Positions 1 through 8,850 of a DNA stretch of 64,000 bases are shown here, piece by piece; the first letter of the stretch is position 1, and each line of letters opens with the position of its first letter. The stretch spans positions 1 to 64,000 of the forward strand of contig NZ_QLST01000003.1 in NCBI RefSeq assembly GCF_003293845.1, in the 5' to 3' direction. The stretch is from Flavobacterium tibetense. GTDB taxonomy: Bacteria > Bacteroidota > Bacteroidia > Flavobacteriales > Flavobacteriaceae. Position numbers and translations under genes: made by a program. The notes under the pieces were generated by a model. It did no database searches, was not told where the DNA came from, and worked only from the letters and a program-made list of their open reading frames with translations.

Positions 1-467
1 TAGTTAAATTGGAATTGGATTGACACGATTGTCACCCTGAGCGTTTGCCTGTTCCGACTTTTTCGGAATCGAAGGCTAATGAAAATGGATTGTAGCACAA
101 AGTTTCACAAAGTTTTACATAGCGCCACACAGAGTTTTAATCTTTGCGACTTAGCGTCTTTGCGAGCAAAAATTCTCTTATGAACTTTTCAACGCAATCA
201 AATTCAACTTAAAAAGCTTATATGACTTATATGGTTAATTTTGTGTTTTTAGTTTTTGAACGCTGATGATAAAGATTTTCTCTGCGACTGAAAACTGCGA
301 CTGAAAACTGATTTTTGTTTCAGGTTTCAAGTTTGAATTTGAACTTGTTTTTTGAACTTGTCCTTGTTCTTGATTCTTTTGTTTTTTAAAAGACTTCATC
401 GAATAAAGTTTGCTTGGTAATTAAAATAGTTTAATTTTGAAAAGTTAAAACGTGAAAGTCCTAAAAG
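1..467. repeat. Gene-free stretch with dispersed repeats
   Basis: No gene was found here. Bases 1-84 are a dispersed palindromic repeat (core GTCACCCTGAGCG, then TCGAAGGCTAATGAAAA) that recurs at 36063-36146 with one mismatch and in part at 1711-1777. Around 140-180 there is a second repeat family built on TTTGCGACTTAGCGTCTTTG. Around 215-235 the words CTTATATGACTTATATGG recur at about 40095 and 41715. Bases 290-380 are low-complexity TTGAACTTG/TTGTTCTTG runs. The promoter of the exporter permease lies at 410-439. Confidence 0.7.
410..439 (+). promoter_or_regulatory. Promoter of the wzm exporter gene
   Basis: TTG at 410-412 and TAATTTTG at 432-439 are separated by exactly 19 bases, matching the Bacteroidetes housekeeping promoter form TTG-N17-23-TAnnTTTG. 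The permease ATG follows 28 bases later. Three other promoters in this window have the same 19-base spacing. Confidence 0.7.
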
Positions 468-1337
468 ATGAATAAAACAAGTTATTCCGAGGAAGAATGG
501 TTGTATGAAATTACCCCAAAAAACAAATTCTTTTCCCTTAATTTAAAAGAAGTTTGGCGTTATCGCGACTTGTTGCTTTTGTTTGTAAAACGTGATATTG
601 TAACGGTGTATAAACAAACGGTTTTAGGGCCACTTTGGTATTTGATTCAGCCTTTGTTTACTTCTATTACATTTACTATTATTTTTAATAATGTAGCAGG
701 GATTTCAACAGGAAGTATTCCTCCATTTTTATTCAACTTGGCTGGAATTATGGTGTGGAATTATTTTACTTCTTGCTTAACATCAACTTCAGATACGTTT
801 AGGGCCAATGCTGGAATTTTCGGAAAAGTATATTTTCCAAGGTTAATTGTGCCAATTTCGGTAGTGATTTCTAATTTAGTGAAGTTCCTTATCCAATTTA
901 GCATTTTTGTTGCTTTTTACATTTATTATGTAAGTACAGGAACAGTAATTGATTTAAATGGAACCGTTTTATTATTCCCGATTTTGATTATTGTAATGGG
1001 AATTTTAGGGTTAGGTTTGGGAATGTTAATTTCATCCTTAGTAACCAAATACCGTGATTTCTCTTATTTGATTGGTTTTGGTGTGCAATTGTTGATGTAT
1101 TTATCAGCAGTAATGTACCCAATGGCATTGATTAAAGAAAAAATGCCGAACTTAGCTTGGCTGGTTCAGTACAACCCATTGGCGTATATTATAGAAACGT
1201 CTCGTTATATGTTGTTAGGTATTGGTGATGTGTCACTATTTGGGGTTTTGTATGTAGTTGGAATAACCGGTTTTATATTTCTTTTCGGATTATTGATTTT
1301 TAATAAGACAGAGAAGAGTTTTATTGATACGGTTTAG
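468..1337 (+). CDS. wzm: ABC-2 type polysaccharide/O-antigen exporter permease (Wzm-like)
   Basis: This is the membrane half of an ABC exporter that moves lipid-linked glycan across the inner membrane. The 289-residue length is usual for Wzm/KpsM-type ABC-2 permeases. After a cytoplasmic start of about 50 residues containing LLLLFVKRDI and YKQTVLGPLWY, a conserved amphipathic entry segment of the family, there are about six hydrophobic segments. The ATPase partner wzt is the next gene on the same strand, 486 bases away, but the gap is filled with repeats, so the two may no longer be co-transcribed. A good promoter lies upstream. The family assignment is firm; the exported glycan is inferred from the locus. 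Confidence 0.9.
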   Translation: MNKTSYSEEEWLYEITPKNKFFSLNLKEVWRYRDLLLLFVKRDIVTVYKQTVLGPLWYLIQPLFTSITFTIIFNNVAGISTGSIPPFLFNLAGIMVWNYFTSCLTSTSDTFRANAGIFGKVYFPRLIVPISVVISNLVKFLIQFSIFVAFYIYYVSTGTVIDLNGTVLLFPILIIVMGILGLGLGMLISSLVTKYRDFSYLIGFGVQLLMYLSAVMYPMALIKEKMPNLAWLVQYNPLAYIIETSRYMLLGIGDVSLFGVLYVVGITGFIFLFGLLIFNKTEKSFIDTV

Positions 1338-1823
1338 TGTGGTGATGGGTGATAGGTGATGGGTGATGGGTGACGAGGAGACTGGGGATTGAGAGATTGG
1401 CACGCGGATGAAACGGGTTCTTCGAAGCGCGGATGATGACGGATTTTTTACAAGTTTGAAGTTGATTTTTGGAGTTGATTTTGAATTATTGTCACTCTGA
1501 GCTTGTCGAAGACTAATGAAAATATATTGTAGCACAAAGTCTCGCAAAGTTTTTACTTCGTCAGTTCGCTATGGCTCGGGTCACAGAGTAACACGGAGTT
1601 TTTTTGAAGTGGATTGTGCTGAGAGAGTTACAGAGGCGTTTTACTTTTTAAGAGAGCGAAACAGATAAAAGATTTTTTAAATTGTTGTAATTTCTTAAAT
1701 CAGTGTTCCTAAAATAGTTAAATTGAAATTGGATTGACACGATTGTCACTCTGAGCTTGTCGAAGACTAATGAAAAGATAACTTCATTTAGCCAAGTCTG
1801 ACAAAGCAGAATAAAAAATAAAA
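1338..1823. repeat. Repeat-rich gap between wzm and wzt
   Basis: There is no credible gene. The stretch starts with imperfect GGTGATGGGTGAT tandem words (about 1340-1375), a family that reappears at 39990-40045 and 41641-41660. Two palindromic-repeat copies with core CTGAGCTTGTCGAAGACTAATG lie at 1487-1522 and 1711-1777. The second is preceded by a longer conserved flank (AGTTAAATTG..ATTGGATTGACACGATTG) shared with 1-30 and 36063-36092. Fragments of the CACAAAGTCTCGCAAAG family are in between. Confidence 0.7.
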
Positions 1824-3104
1824 ATGAGTAAAAAAGATATCATATTAAAAGCAGAAAATATTTCCAAACAATACCGCTTAGGGGTTGTAGGTACGGGCAC
1901 TTTGAGTCACGATGTAAATCGTTGGTGGCATAAAGTACGTGGCAAAGAAGATCCTTATTTGAAAGTAGGAGAAGCTAATGACCGAACTACTAAAGGAACT
2001 AGCGAGTACGTTTGGGCATTGCAAGATATTAATTTTGAAGTAGAGCGTGGTGAAGTATTAGGGATTATTGGTAAAAATGGCGCAGGAAAATCTACTTTAT
2101 TAAAAATCTTATCCAAAGTTACAGCGCCAACAACTGGAAGTATCAAAACACGTGGTCGTATTGCTTCTTTGTTAGAAGTAGGAACTGGTTTTCATCCTGA
2201 ATTAACAGGAAGAGAAAATGTGTATTTGAATGGGGCTATTTTGGGAATGACCAAAAAAGAAATCACTGCTAAATTAGACGAAATTATCGCATTTAGTGGT
2301 TGCGAACGTTACATTGACACACCAACTAAACGTTACAGCAGTGGAATGACCGTTCGTTTGGCTTTTGCGGTAGCTGCTTTTTTAGAACCTGAAATTTTAG
2401 TAGTAGATGAGGTTTTGGCTGTTGGTGATGCCGAGTTTCAAAAGAAAGCTATTGGCAAAATGCAAGATATTTCAAAAGGTGATGGAAGAACCGTTTTGTT
2501 TGTGAGTCACAATATGTCAACGATTAATAGTTTATGCAAAAATTCTATTATGCTTGAAAATGGTAGAATTTTCAAAACGGGTCCGACTAGTGAAATAATA
2601 CCTTACTATTTATCATCTTCACAGAGCGAAGCAATGATTTCAATGGTTATCTATGAAAATGATAATCTGAAGAAATTACAAATCGTAGAAGCAAAATTGA
2701 TTGATAATTCTGGAGAATTAATTTCTGATGGAATCGTTTCAACAAGTCAAGATTTTTTCTTTGAGGTCGTTTATAACTTTAAAGAGGTTATGCCTAAATG
2801 TCATTTGACTTACATAATTAAAAACTCTCTTGGGGAAGTTGTTTTATTTGTAGATAGAACTGATTTTTATAAAGAGTATTTTGTGGCAGAAGCCAAAACC
2901 TACAAATCGGTAATCAAAATTCAAAATCCGTTATTAAAGCCAGGTGTTTATTATGTTAGTTTAGGTCTTGCTGACCAATATTCAAATTTAAATGATCATA
3001 AATTTGATGTTTTGAAATTTAAAATTGAAGATTTAGATTCTATTAGATCTTCAAGACAAGGGGATTTATTTTTACCTACTGAATGGGAAATGAAAATGAT
3101 GTAA
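1824..3104 (+). CDS. wzt: ABC exporter ATPase with C-terminal glycan-binding domain (Wzt-like)
   Basis: This ATPase powers the export of finished polysaccharide through Wzm. Residues about 60-260 form a nucleotide-binding domain with Walker A GKNGAGKST (about 83-91), the signature region YSSGM, Walker B ILVVDEVLAVGD and an H-loop in FVSHN. The first 60 residues hold the extra loop typical of Wzt/TagH-type ATPases. Residues about 270-426 form a beta-rich C-terminal domain, as in Wzt proteins that recognise the end group of their own O-polysaccharide. At 426 residues it has the length of such two-domain Wzt proteins. Export of a capped chain by an ABC route is therefore likely. The acyltransferase gene follows after two bases. 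Confidence 0.9.
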   Translation: MSKKDIILKAENISKQYRLGVVGTGTLSHDVNRWWHKVRGKEDPYLKVGEANDRTTKGTSEYVWALQDINFEVERGEVLGIIGKNGAGKSTLLKILSKVTAPTTGSIKTRGRIASLLEVGTGFHPELTGRENVYLNGAILGMTKKEITAKLDEIIAFSGCERYIDTPTKRYSSGMTVRLAFAVAAFLEPEILVVDEVLAVGDAEFQKKAIGKMQDISKGDGRTVLFVSHNMSTINSLCKNSIMLENGRIFKTGPTSEIIPYYLSSSQSEAMISMVIYENDNLKKLQIVEAKLIDNSGELISDGIVSTSQDFFFEVVYNFKEVMPKCHLTYIIKNSLGEVVLFVDRTDFYKEYFVAEAKTYKSVIKIQNPLLKPGVYYVSLGLADQYSNLNDHKFDVLKFKIEDLDSIRSSRQGDLFLPTEWEMKMM

Positions 3105-3106
3105 AA

Positions 3107-3652
3107 ATGGTAAAACTACTATCTAACATACTCGTTAAGTTAATTATGAAAGCTGATTCATCTAATTTGATACAACTTTATAATAAGTTGAGTAAATTAA
3201 ATTCAGAAAATAATTATTTTGTTTGCAGAAAAAAATATGATTTGTCGGAAACTTTTAGATTTAACGGTAAGGATATTATGTTTTATGGAGAAGGTAAAAT
3301 CTTCTGTGGAGACAATTCCTATATTGGTAATTTATCAACCGTTCAAGCATCAAAAGATTGTTTTGTAAAAATAGGGACTAATACGTCTATATCTCATAAT
3401 GTAAGAATCTACACGTCGTCTAATGATGCTAATCAGGATATGAATTCTACTAATGAGAAAAATAAAATTTTTGGAAATGTAACCATTGGTGATGGTGTTT
3501 GGATTGGAGCAAACGTGTTTATAAATCCAGGAATTACAATTGGTGATAATGTTGTTGTGGGAGCTAATTCTGTGGTAACAAAAGATTTAGAATCCTATGG
3601 CATTTATGGAGGCGTACCAGCTAAACTAATTAGACAGAAAGACTATGAATAA
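3107..3652 (+). CDS. Left-handed beta-helix acyltransferase
   Basis: This is an O- or N-acyltransferase of the hexapeptide-repeat (LbH, maltose/galactoside acetyltransferase-like) family, probably acetylating a sugar of the exported glycan. The repeats are clear in the second half (VTIGDGVWIGANVFINPGI, then ITIGDNVVVGANSVV) and end in the family sequence GIYGGVPAKLI. I chose the ATG at 3107 (MVKLLSNIL), directly after the wzt stop. A longer reading from 3083 would overlap the end of wzt and adds no conserved sequence. The product is 181 residues. The acyl group and target sugar cannot be read from the sequence. Confidence 0.8.
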   Translation: MVKLLSNILVKLIMKADSSNLIQLYNKLSKLNSENNYFVCRKKYDLSETFRFNGKDIMFYGEGKIFCGDNSYIGNLSTVQASKDCFVKIGTNTSISHNVRIYTSSNDANQDMNSTNEKNKIFGNVTIGDGVWIGANVFINPGITIGDNVVVGANSVVTKDLESYGIYGGVPAKLIRQKDYE

Positions 3653-3743
3653 ATCAATCGCTTTTTTTATTCAAGCTAGAACAGGTTCTACTCGTTTACC
3701 TAATAAAGTGCTATTGCCTTTTGATGAAAATATTTATTTATAA
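3645..3743 (+). pseudogene. Truncated spsF-like cytidylyltransferase remnant
   Basis: A 32-codon frame starts with ATG at 3645, overlapping the end of the acyltransferase gene, and stops at 3741-3743. Residues 5-24 contain IQARTGSTRLPNKVL, the nucleotide-binding N-terminal motif of the SpsF/CMP-Kdo-synthetase type cytidylyltransferases, which are normally about 230-250 residues long. After residue 25 the similarity ends in a few random residues and a stop. This looks like the 5' end of a gene whose remainder was deleted when the legB block was joined on. It is too short to be active. SpsF-like genes are common in nonulosonate clusters, which fits the location. Confidence 0.7.
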
Positions 3744-3761
3744 TGAGATAAATTTAATAAA

Positions 3762-4946
3762 ATGAATATACTAGAGCTAATAGGGAGAAAAGAGACTTTG
3801 TTTGATAAAGATGTTTTTCAATATGAAAATGAATTATCTTTTTTAGTTTCAAAGTCTAAATTCTTAGTGCTTGGTGGTGCGGGTTCTATTGGTCAAGCTG
3901 TAACTCAAGAAATTTTCAAACGCAAACCCAAAACGCTTCATGTAGTAGATATATCAGAAAACAACTTGGTTGAATTAGTTAGAGATATTAGAAGTTCTTT
4001 TGGTTATATTGATGGCGATTTTCAAACATTTGCTTTAGATATTGGATCAATAGAATACGATGCTTTTATTGAGAATTCTTGTAGTTATGATTATGTACTG
4101 AATCTTTCTGCTTTAAAACATGTAAGAAGTGAAAAAGACCCATACACTCTTATGCGAATGATTGAGGTAAATGTATTTAATACCGAGAAAACCATTCGTC
4201 AATCTATAGTTAAGGGAGCAAAGAAATATTTTTGTGTTTCAACTGATAAAGCGGCAAATCCAGTTAATATGATGGGTGCATCAAAACGTATTATGGAAAT
4301 GTACTTAATGAAATATAGTAGAGATATTTCTATTTCTACAGCACGTTTTGCTAATGTAGCTTTCTCGGATGGTTCTCTTTTACACGGATTTAATCAACGA
4401 ATACAAAAAAAACAGCCGATTGTTGCGCCAAGTGATATAAAGCGATATTTTGTGATTCCTCAAGAGGCAGGAGAATTATGCTTAATGTCTTGTTTGTTGG
4501 GGGAAAATAGAGATATTTTCTTTCCTAAATTGAGTGAGAGTTTGCATCTTATCACTTTTGCAAATATTGCTGTGAAGTATTTAGAACAGCTAGGATATAA
4601 GCCTTTCTTATGCAAGTCAGAAGAAGAGGCAAGAAGTTTTAATTATGATAAAAATTCTTATCGTTGGCCTTGTTTATTTGTAGATAGTGATACCACAGGA
4701 GAGAAAGACTTTGAAGAGTTTTTTACAGAAAAAGAACAATTGGATTTAGAAACTTTTGTTAACTTAGGTGTGATAAAAAATGAATTAATTTTAGAGGAAG
4801 ATAAGATAAATCATTTTAGTAAAACTATTAGTGAAATGAGAAAAACAAAAAAATGGACTAAAATAGAATTGGTAGAGTTATTTAATGATATGATATCTAA
4901 TTTTGGACATAAAGAAACAAATAAGTACTTAGATGCTAAAATGTAA
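3762..4946 (+). CDS. legB: Nucleotide-sugar 4,6-dehydratase (LegB/CapD-type SDR)
   Basis: This enzyme makes the 4-keto-6-deoxy nucleotide sugar that starts the legionaminic acid route. The Rossmann nucleotide-binding motif GGAGSIGQ lies at residues about 38-45. The family motif STDKAANPVNMMGASK is present, with Met in place of the usual SDR Tyr, as in the FlaA1/CapD/PseB group. The length of 394 residues is somewhat longer than PseB. legC starts at the next base after the stop. The presence of ptmE in the same block suggests the GDP-linked variant of the pathway described for Campylobacter. The exact substrate (UDP- or GDP-GlcNAc) and the stereochemistry are inferred. Confidence 0.82.
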   Translation: MNILELIGRKETLFDKDVFQYENELSFLVSKSKFLVLGGAGSIGQAVTQEIFKRKPKTLHVVDISENNLVELVRDIRSSFGYIDGDFQTFALDIGSIEYDAFIENSCSYDYVLNLSALKHVRSEKDPYTLMRMIEVNVFNTEKTIRQSIVKGAKKYFCVSTDKAANPVNMMGASKRIMEMYLMKYSRDISISTARFANVAFSDGSLLHGFNQRIQKKQPIVAPSDIKRYFVIPQEAGELCLMSCLLGENRDIFFPKLSESLHLITFANIAVKYLEQLGYKPFLCKSEEEARSFNYDKNSYRWPCLFVDSDTTGEKDFEEFFTEKEQLDLETFVNLGVIKNELILEEDKINHFSKTISEMRKTKKWTKIELVELFNDMISNFGHKETNKYLDAKM

Positions 4947-6089
4947 ATGAATAATACTAAAGTCATATCTCACATTAGAGAAATTTTCAATACTTCTGAA
5001 AATTTTATCCCATTACATGCGCCAATGTTTAAAGGTAATGAGAAAGCTTATTTAGAAAATTGTATTGATACTACGTTTGTTTCAAGTGTAGGAAAATATG
5101 TAGATGGATTTGAACAAAAATTGCAAACTTATACAAGTATTAAAAAGGCTGTTGTTTGTGTAAATGGCACTAATTCAATTCATCTTTGCTTAGAAATAGT
5201 AGGAGTTAAGCCAGGGGATGAAGTTATTACACAAGCGCTTACGTTTATTGCTACAGCCAATGCTATTTGCTATGCACAAGCAAAACCTGTTTTTGTTGAT
5301 GTAGACAAAGATACGATGGGTATGTCACCTAATGCCTTACAGCATTTTTTAGAAAATAATACTGAAATTCGCAATGATGAATGTTACAATAAAACGAGTG
5401 GTAATAGGATTAAAGCTTGTTTGCCAATGCACACCTTTGGTCACGCATGTAGGATAAAAGAAATTGCAATAATTTGCTCAAAATATAACATTGAATTAGT
5501 TGAGGATGCTGCTGAAGCAATGGGTTCATTTTATGAGGGAAGACATTTAGGTAATTTTGGAAAGATGGCTGCTATTAGCTTTAATGGTAACAAAATAATG
5601 ACCACAGGTGGTGGTGGTGCTATTTTGACTAATGATGAGAGTTTAGCAAAAAAGGCTAAGTACCTAACCACACAGGCCAAAGTGCCTCATCCATGGGAAT
5701 ACTCACATGATGAGATAGGGTATAATTATAGAATGCCCAATATTAATGCAGCTTTAGGATTAGCACAAATGGAACAATTGGATTTTTTTTTAGAGAGGAA
5801 ACGAGTCTTAGCAATGAATTATAAAGCCTTTTTTGAAAGTGAAAACATTGTGTTTTTTGACGAAAGACCTGGTGAAAAATGTAATTTTTGGTTAAATGCT
5901 ATAATTTTAAAAAATAGAGAAGAGCGAGAGGAGTTTTTAAAGAAAACTAATGAAAAAGGAGTAATGACTCGTCCTATTTGGACATTAATGAGTAAATTGC
6001 CTATGTTTAAAAATTGCCAACACGATGGGTTACAAAACTCTGAATGGCTAGAAGAAAGAGTTGTGAATATACCAAGCAGTGTGATATGA
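4947..6089 (+). CDS. legC: PLP-dependent sugar aminotransferase (LegC-like, DegT/DnrJ/EryC1)
   Basis: This enzyme transfers an amino group to C4 of the 4-keto sugar made by LegB. It is a DegT/DnrJ/EryC1/StrS family protein of 380 residues. The PLP-binding lysine is Lys216 in FNGNKIMTTGGGG, and the upstream VEDAAEAMGSFY contains the Asp that contacts the cofactor. The C-terminal YNYRMPNINAALGLAQ is also typical. The stop overlaps the start of the next gene (ATGA at 6086-6089), so the two are translationally coupled. The N-terminal HAPMFKGNEKAYLENCID resembles the LegC branch, which sits next to legI/legG in known clusters. Confidence 0.85.
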   Translation: MNNTKVISHIREIFNTSENFIPLHAPMFKGNEKAYLENCIDTTFVSSVGKYVDGFEQKLQTYTSIKKAVVCVNGTNSIHLCLEIVGVKPGDEVITQALTFIATANAICYAQAKPVFVDVDKDTMGMSPNALQHFLENNTEIRNDECYNKTSGNRIKACLPMHTFGHACRIKEIAIICSKYNIELVEDAAEAMGSFYEGRHLGNFGKMAAISFNGNKIMTTGGGGAILTNDESLAKKAKYLTTQAKVPHPWEYSHDEIGYNYRMPNINAALGLAQMEQLDFFLERKRVLAMNYKAFFESENIVFFDERPGEKCNFWLNAIILKNREEREEFLKKTNEKGVMTRPIWTLMSKLPMFKNCQHDGLQNSEWLEERVVNIPSSVI

Positions 6090-6673
6090 GCGAAGATAAA
6101 AAACGAATAGTACTTATTGGAGGAGGAGGACATTGTCTTTCAGTTATAGACGTTGTTGAGCAACAAGGAAAATATAACATTTTAGGAATTTTAGACTCAA
6201 ATCCAAACGTAAAAACGTTATTGGGTTATCCAGTTTTGGGAGGTGATGAACTCATACCTGAAATGGCATCACAAGGTGTCTTCTTTTTAATAACAGTTGG
6301 ACAAATAAAATCAGTTGAATTAAGAAAAAAAATAGCAAATATTTTAGATAAAAACAATGCACAATTGGCAAAAGTAATTTCGCCTTTAAGTTATGTGTCA
6401 AAACACGCTAAAATAAAAGATGGAACTATTATTATGCATCATGCTTTAGTGAATGCTATGGCAAAAGTGGGTAAACATTGTATCATTAATTCCAAAGCCG
6501 ATATTGAGCATGGAGTTGTTATTGAAGATTTTTGTCATATTTCAACTGCTGCAGTTGTAAATGGTGATGCCAAAGTGGGTAAAGAAACTTTTATAGGTAG
6601 TAATGCTGTCTTAGCCCAAAGTATTGAGGTTAAATCAAATTCAGTAATAGGAGCAGGAACATTTGTAAAATGA
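6086..6673 (+). CDS. Sugar N-/O-acetyltransferase (NeuD/PglD/LegH family)
   Basis: This is likely the N-acetyltransferase acting on the 4-amino sugar from LegC (LegH role), or an O-acetyltransferase of the finished acid (NeuD role). The N-terminal Rossmann-like domain carries IGGGGHCLSVIDV, the PglD/NeuD nucleotide-like fold motif. Hexapeptide repeats fill residues about 95-195, with His in HHALVN and IEHGVVIEDFCHIS. The start at 6086 (MSEDKK) overlaps the legC stop; the longer frame from 6044 lies wholly inside legC and is rejected. It ends in an ATGA overlap with legI. Its position between legC and legI favours the LegH role. Confidence 0.8.
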   Translation: MSEDKKRIVLIGGGGHCLSVIDVVEQQGKYNILGILDSNPNVKTLLGYPVLGGDELIPEMASQGVFFLITVGQIKSVELRKKIANILDKNNAQLAKVISPLSYVSKHAKIKDGTIIMHHALVNAMAKVGKHCIINSKADIEHGVVIEDFCHISTAAVVNGDAKVGKETFIGSNAVLAQSIEVKSNSVIGAGTFVK

Positions 6674-7677
6674 AAAAAACACTCATCATAGCCGAAGCAG
6701 GTGTTAATCATAATGGTGACCTAAAACTTGCAAAAAAATTAATAGATGTAGCAGCGGGAGCTGGTGTAGATTATGTGAAATTTCAAACTTTTAAAGCAGA
6801 AAAACTAGTAACAAAAGTAGCAAAAAAAGCGACTTACCAAAATGCTAGTATTGGAGATGATGAATCTCAATTTGAAATGTTAAAGAAACTTGAGTTAAAT
6901 GTTGATCAACACAATGAACTCATATTATATTGTAAACAAAAAAACATCAAATTTCTGTCTACTGCATTTGATTTAGAAAGTATGGATTATTTAAGTACTT
7001 TGGGAATAGTACTTGCTAAAATTCCTTCAGGGGAGATAACGAACCTTCCTTATCTCAAAAAAGTCGCAAAGCTATTCCCAAATATTATTTTATCGACAGG
7101 AATGGCAAGCCTTCAAGAAGTAAAATCTGCTTATAAAGTCTTAATAGACAATGGAGCATTACATGATAATATTGTAATTTTACATTGTAATACTGAATAC
7201 CCTACACCAATGGAGGATGTTAATCTTTTAGCAATGAACCATATTAAAAAAGAATTAGGTATAAATGTAGGTTATTCAGATCATACTTTGGGAATAGAAG
7301 TGCCTATAGCCGCGGTGGCTTTGGGTGCGTGTGTTATAGAAAAACATTTTACGTTAGATCGAACATTACCTGGTCCAGACCATGCAGCTTCTTTAGAGCC
7401 AAACGAGTTAAAAGCCATGGTCAAAGCTATTAGGAATATAGAAAAAGCAATTGGAAGTTCTGGGTTAAAAGAGCCTAGTGCATCAGAGGCTAAGAATAAA
7501 TTTATAGTTAGAAAAAGTATTGTGGCCATAACTTTTATTAAAAAAGGTGGTATATTCACTGAAGAAAATATTGGTATCAAAAGACCTGGAACAGGTGTTT
7601 CTCCTATGAAATGGGATGAAGTAATTGGAAAAATAGCAATAAAAGATTTTGAAGAAGATGAATTAATAAGATTATAG
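6670..7677 (+). CDS. legI: Nonulosonic acid synthase (LegI/NeuB)
   Basis: This enzyme condenses a 6-carbon N-acetyl sugar with phosphoenolpyruvate to give a nine-carbon acid. The NeuB barrel shows EAGVNHNGD near the start, VKFQTFKAEKL, STAFD, KIPSGEITN, STGMAS, HCNTEYPTP, GYSDHTLG and EKHFTLDR with GPDHAASLEP. The C-terminal SAF (antifreeze-like) domain begins near residue 280 with RKSIVA. The length of 335 residues is normal. It is coupled to the gene before by ATGA overlap, and its stop touches the start of the 2-epimerase. The operon assigns it to the legionaminic branch. NeuB, LegI and PseI are hard to separate by eye, so the substrate is inferred. Confidence 0.87.
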   Translation: MKKTLIIAEAGVNHNGDLKLAKKLIDVAAGAGVDYVKFQTFKAEKLVTKVAKKATYQNASIGDDESQFEMLKKLELNVDQHNELILYCKQKNIKFLSTAFDLESMDYLSTLGIVLAKIPSGEITNLPYLKKVAKLFPNIILSTGMASLQEVKSAYKVLIDNGALHDNIVILHCNTEYPTPMEDVNLLAMNHIKKELGINVGYSDHTLGIEVPIAAVALGACVIEKHFTLDRTLPGPDHAASLEPNELKAMVKAIRNIEKAIGSSGLKEPSASEAKNKFIVRKSIVAITFIKKGGIFTEENIGIKRPGTGVSPMKWDEVIGKIAIKDFEEDELIRL

Positions 7678-8850
7678 ATGAAAAGAAAAATAGCCATAGT
7701 AACAGGAACTCGTGCTGAGTATGGTTTACTTAAGCCACTTATTAAGGCAATAAACAATAATGTTGATTTTGAATTGCAATTAATAGCTTGTGCTATGCAT
7801 TTATCTCCTGAGTTTGGTAAAACCATTAAGGAAATTGAGAAAGATGGTTTTTATGTTAACAAAAAAATAGAATGTTTATTGAGTTCTGACTCAGCTGTTG
7901 GAATTTCAAAATCTATTGGATTGGCTAATATTAGTTTTGCCGATGCTTTTGATGATTTAAAATCAGATTTAATCATACTTTTGGGTGACAGAACAGAAAT
8001 TTTGGCTGCTGCAACTACTGCTTTGATTTTTGGAATTCCAATAGCACACATACACGGAGGAGAAAATACAGAAGGAGCCTATGATGAAGCTATAAGACAT
8101 GCCATTACAAAAATGAGTCATTTACACTTTGCTAGTACAGATGTGCACAAACAACGTATTATTCAACTTGGCGAACAACCAGCAATGGTGTTTAATGTGG
8201 GTGCTATCGGTTTAGATTCGATTAAAAAGTTAAAACTTCTTTCAAAAGTAGATTTTGAACAATCAATTAAAAGAAAATTGCAAAAACAAAACATTTTAAT
8301 TACCTACCATCCAGTGACGCAAGAAAAAGCTACAGCATCACATCAATTTGAACAAATTTTAAGAGCACTTGATAAATTAGACGATACTTTACTGATTTTT
8401 ACACATGCTAATTCAGATAGAGATGGTCGAATAATTAATGAAATGATATGCCAATATGTACAAGCCAATTCAAATAAAGCATGTGAATTTAAATCTCTAG
8501 GACAGTTACTATATTTATCTGCTTTACAATATGTTGATGTTGTTGTTGGTAACTCTTCTAGTGGAATAATTGAAGTTCCTTATTTTAAAAAGCCCACAAT
8601 TAATATTGGAGATAGACAAAAAGGAAGAGTGAAATCAGATAGTATTATTGATGTTGATAATAAAGAAAGAGAAATTCAAAAAGCTTTAGAAATGTCTTTT
8701 TCTAGAGATTTTAAAGAAAAATGTCTTTTAGTAAAACAGTTATATGGTAATGGTGATACAACAGAACAGATTTTATCAGTCATATCTTCAACAACAGAAA
8801 TAAATCTTAAAAAGCCCTTTTTTGATTTTCCTTTAGATAAAAAATTATGA
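7678..8850 (+). CDS. legG: Hydrolysing nucleotide-sugar 2-epimerase (LegG/NeuC)
   Basis: This enzyme removes the nucleotide and inverts C2 to give the free mannosamine-type precursor used by LegI. Family landmarks are VTGTRAEYGLLKPL at the N-terminus, LLGDRTEI, HIHGGENTEGAYDEAIRHA, ITYHPVT and GNSSSGIIEVP near the UDP/GDP-binding end. At 390 residues it has standard NeuC length. The start follows the legI stop with no gap and the end overlaps ptmE (ATGA at 8847). A second, clearly different copy at 22599 belongs to the other nonulosonate set. Confidence 0.87.
   Translation: MKRKIAIVTGTRAEYGLLKPLIKAINNNVDFELQLIACAMHLSPEFGKTIKEIEKDGFYVNKKIECLLSSDSAVGISKSIGLANISFADAFDDLKSDLIILLGDRTEILAAATTALIFGIPIAHIHGGENTEGAYDEAIRHAITKMSHLHFASTDVHKQRIIQLGEQPAMVFNVGAIGLDSIKKLKLLSKVDFEQSIKRKLQKQNILITYHPVTQEKATASHQFEQILRALDKLDDTLLIFTHANSDRDGRIINEMICQYVQANSNKACEFKSLGQLLYLSALQYVDVVVGNSSSGIIEVPYFKKPTINIGDRQKGRVKSDSIIDVDNKEREIQKALEMSFSRDFKEKCLLVKQLYGNGDTTEQILSVISSTTEINLKKPFFDFPLDKKL

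Noticed and set aside
1290..1547. Minus-strand open frame of 85 codons after wzm
   Set aside because: It runs through GGTGAT words and a palindromic repeat and overlaps the end of wzm.
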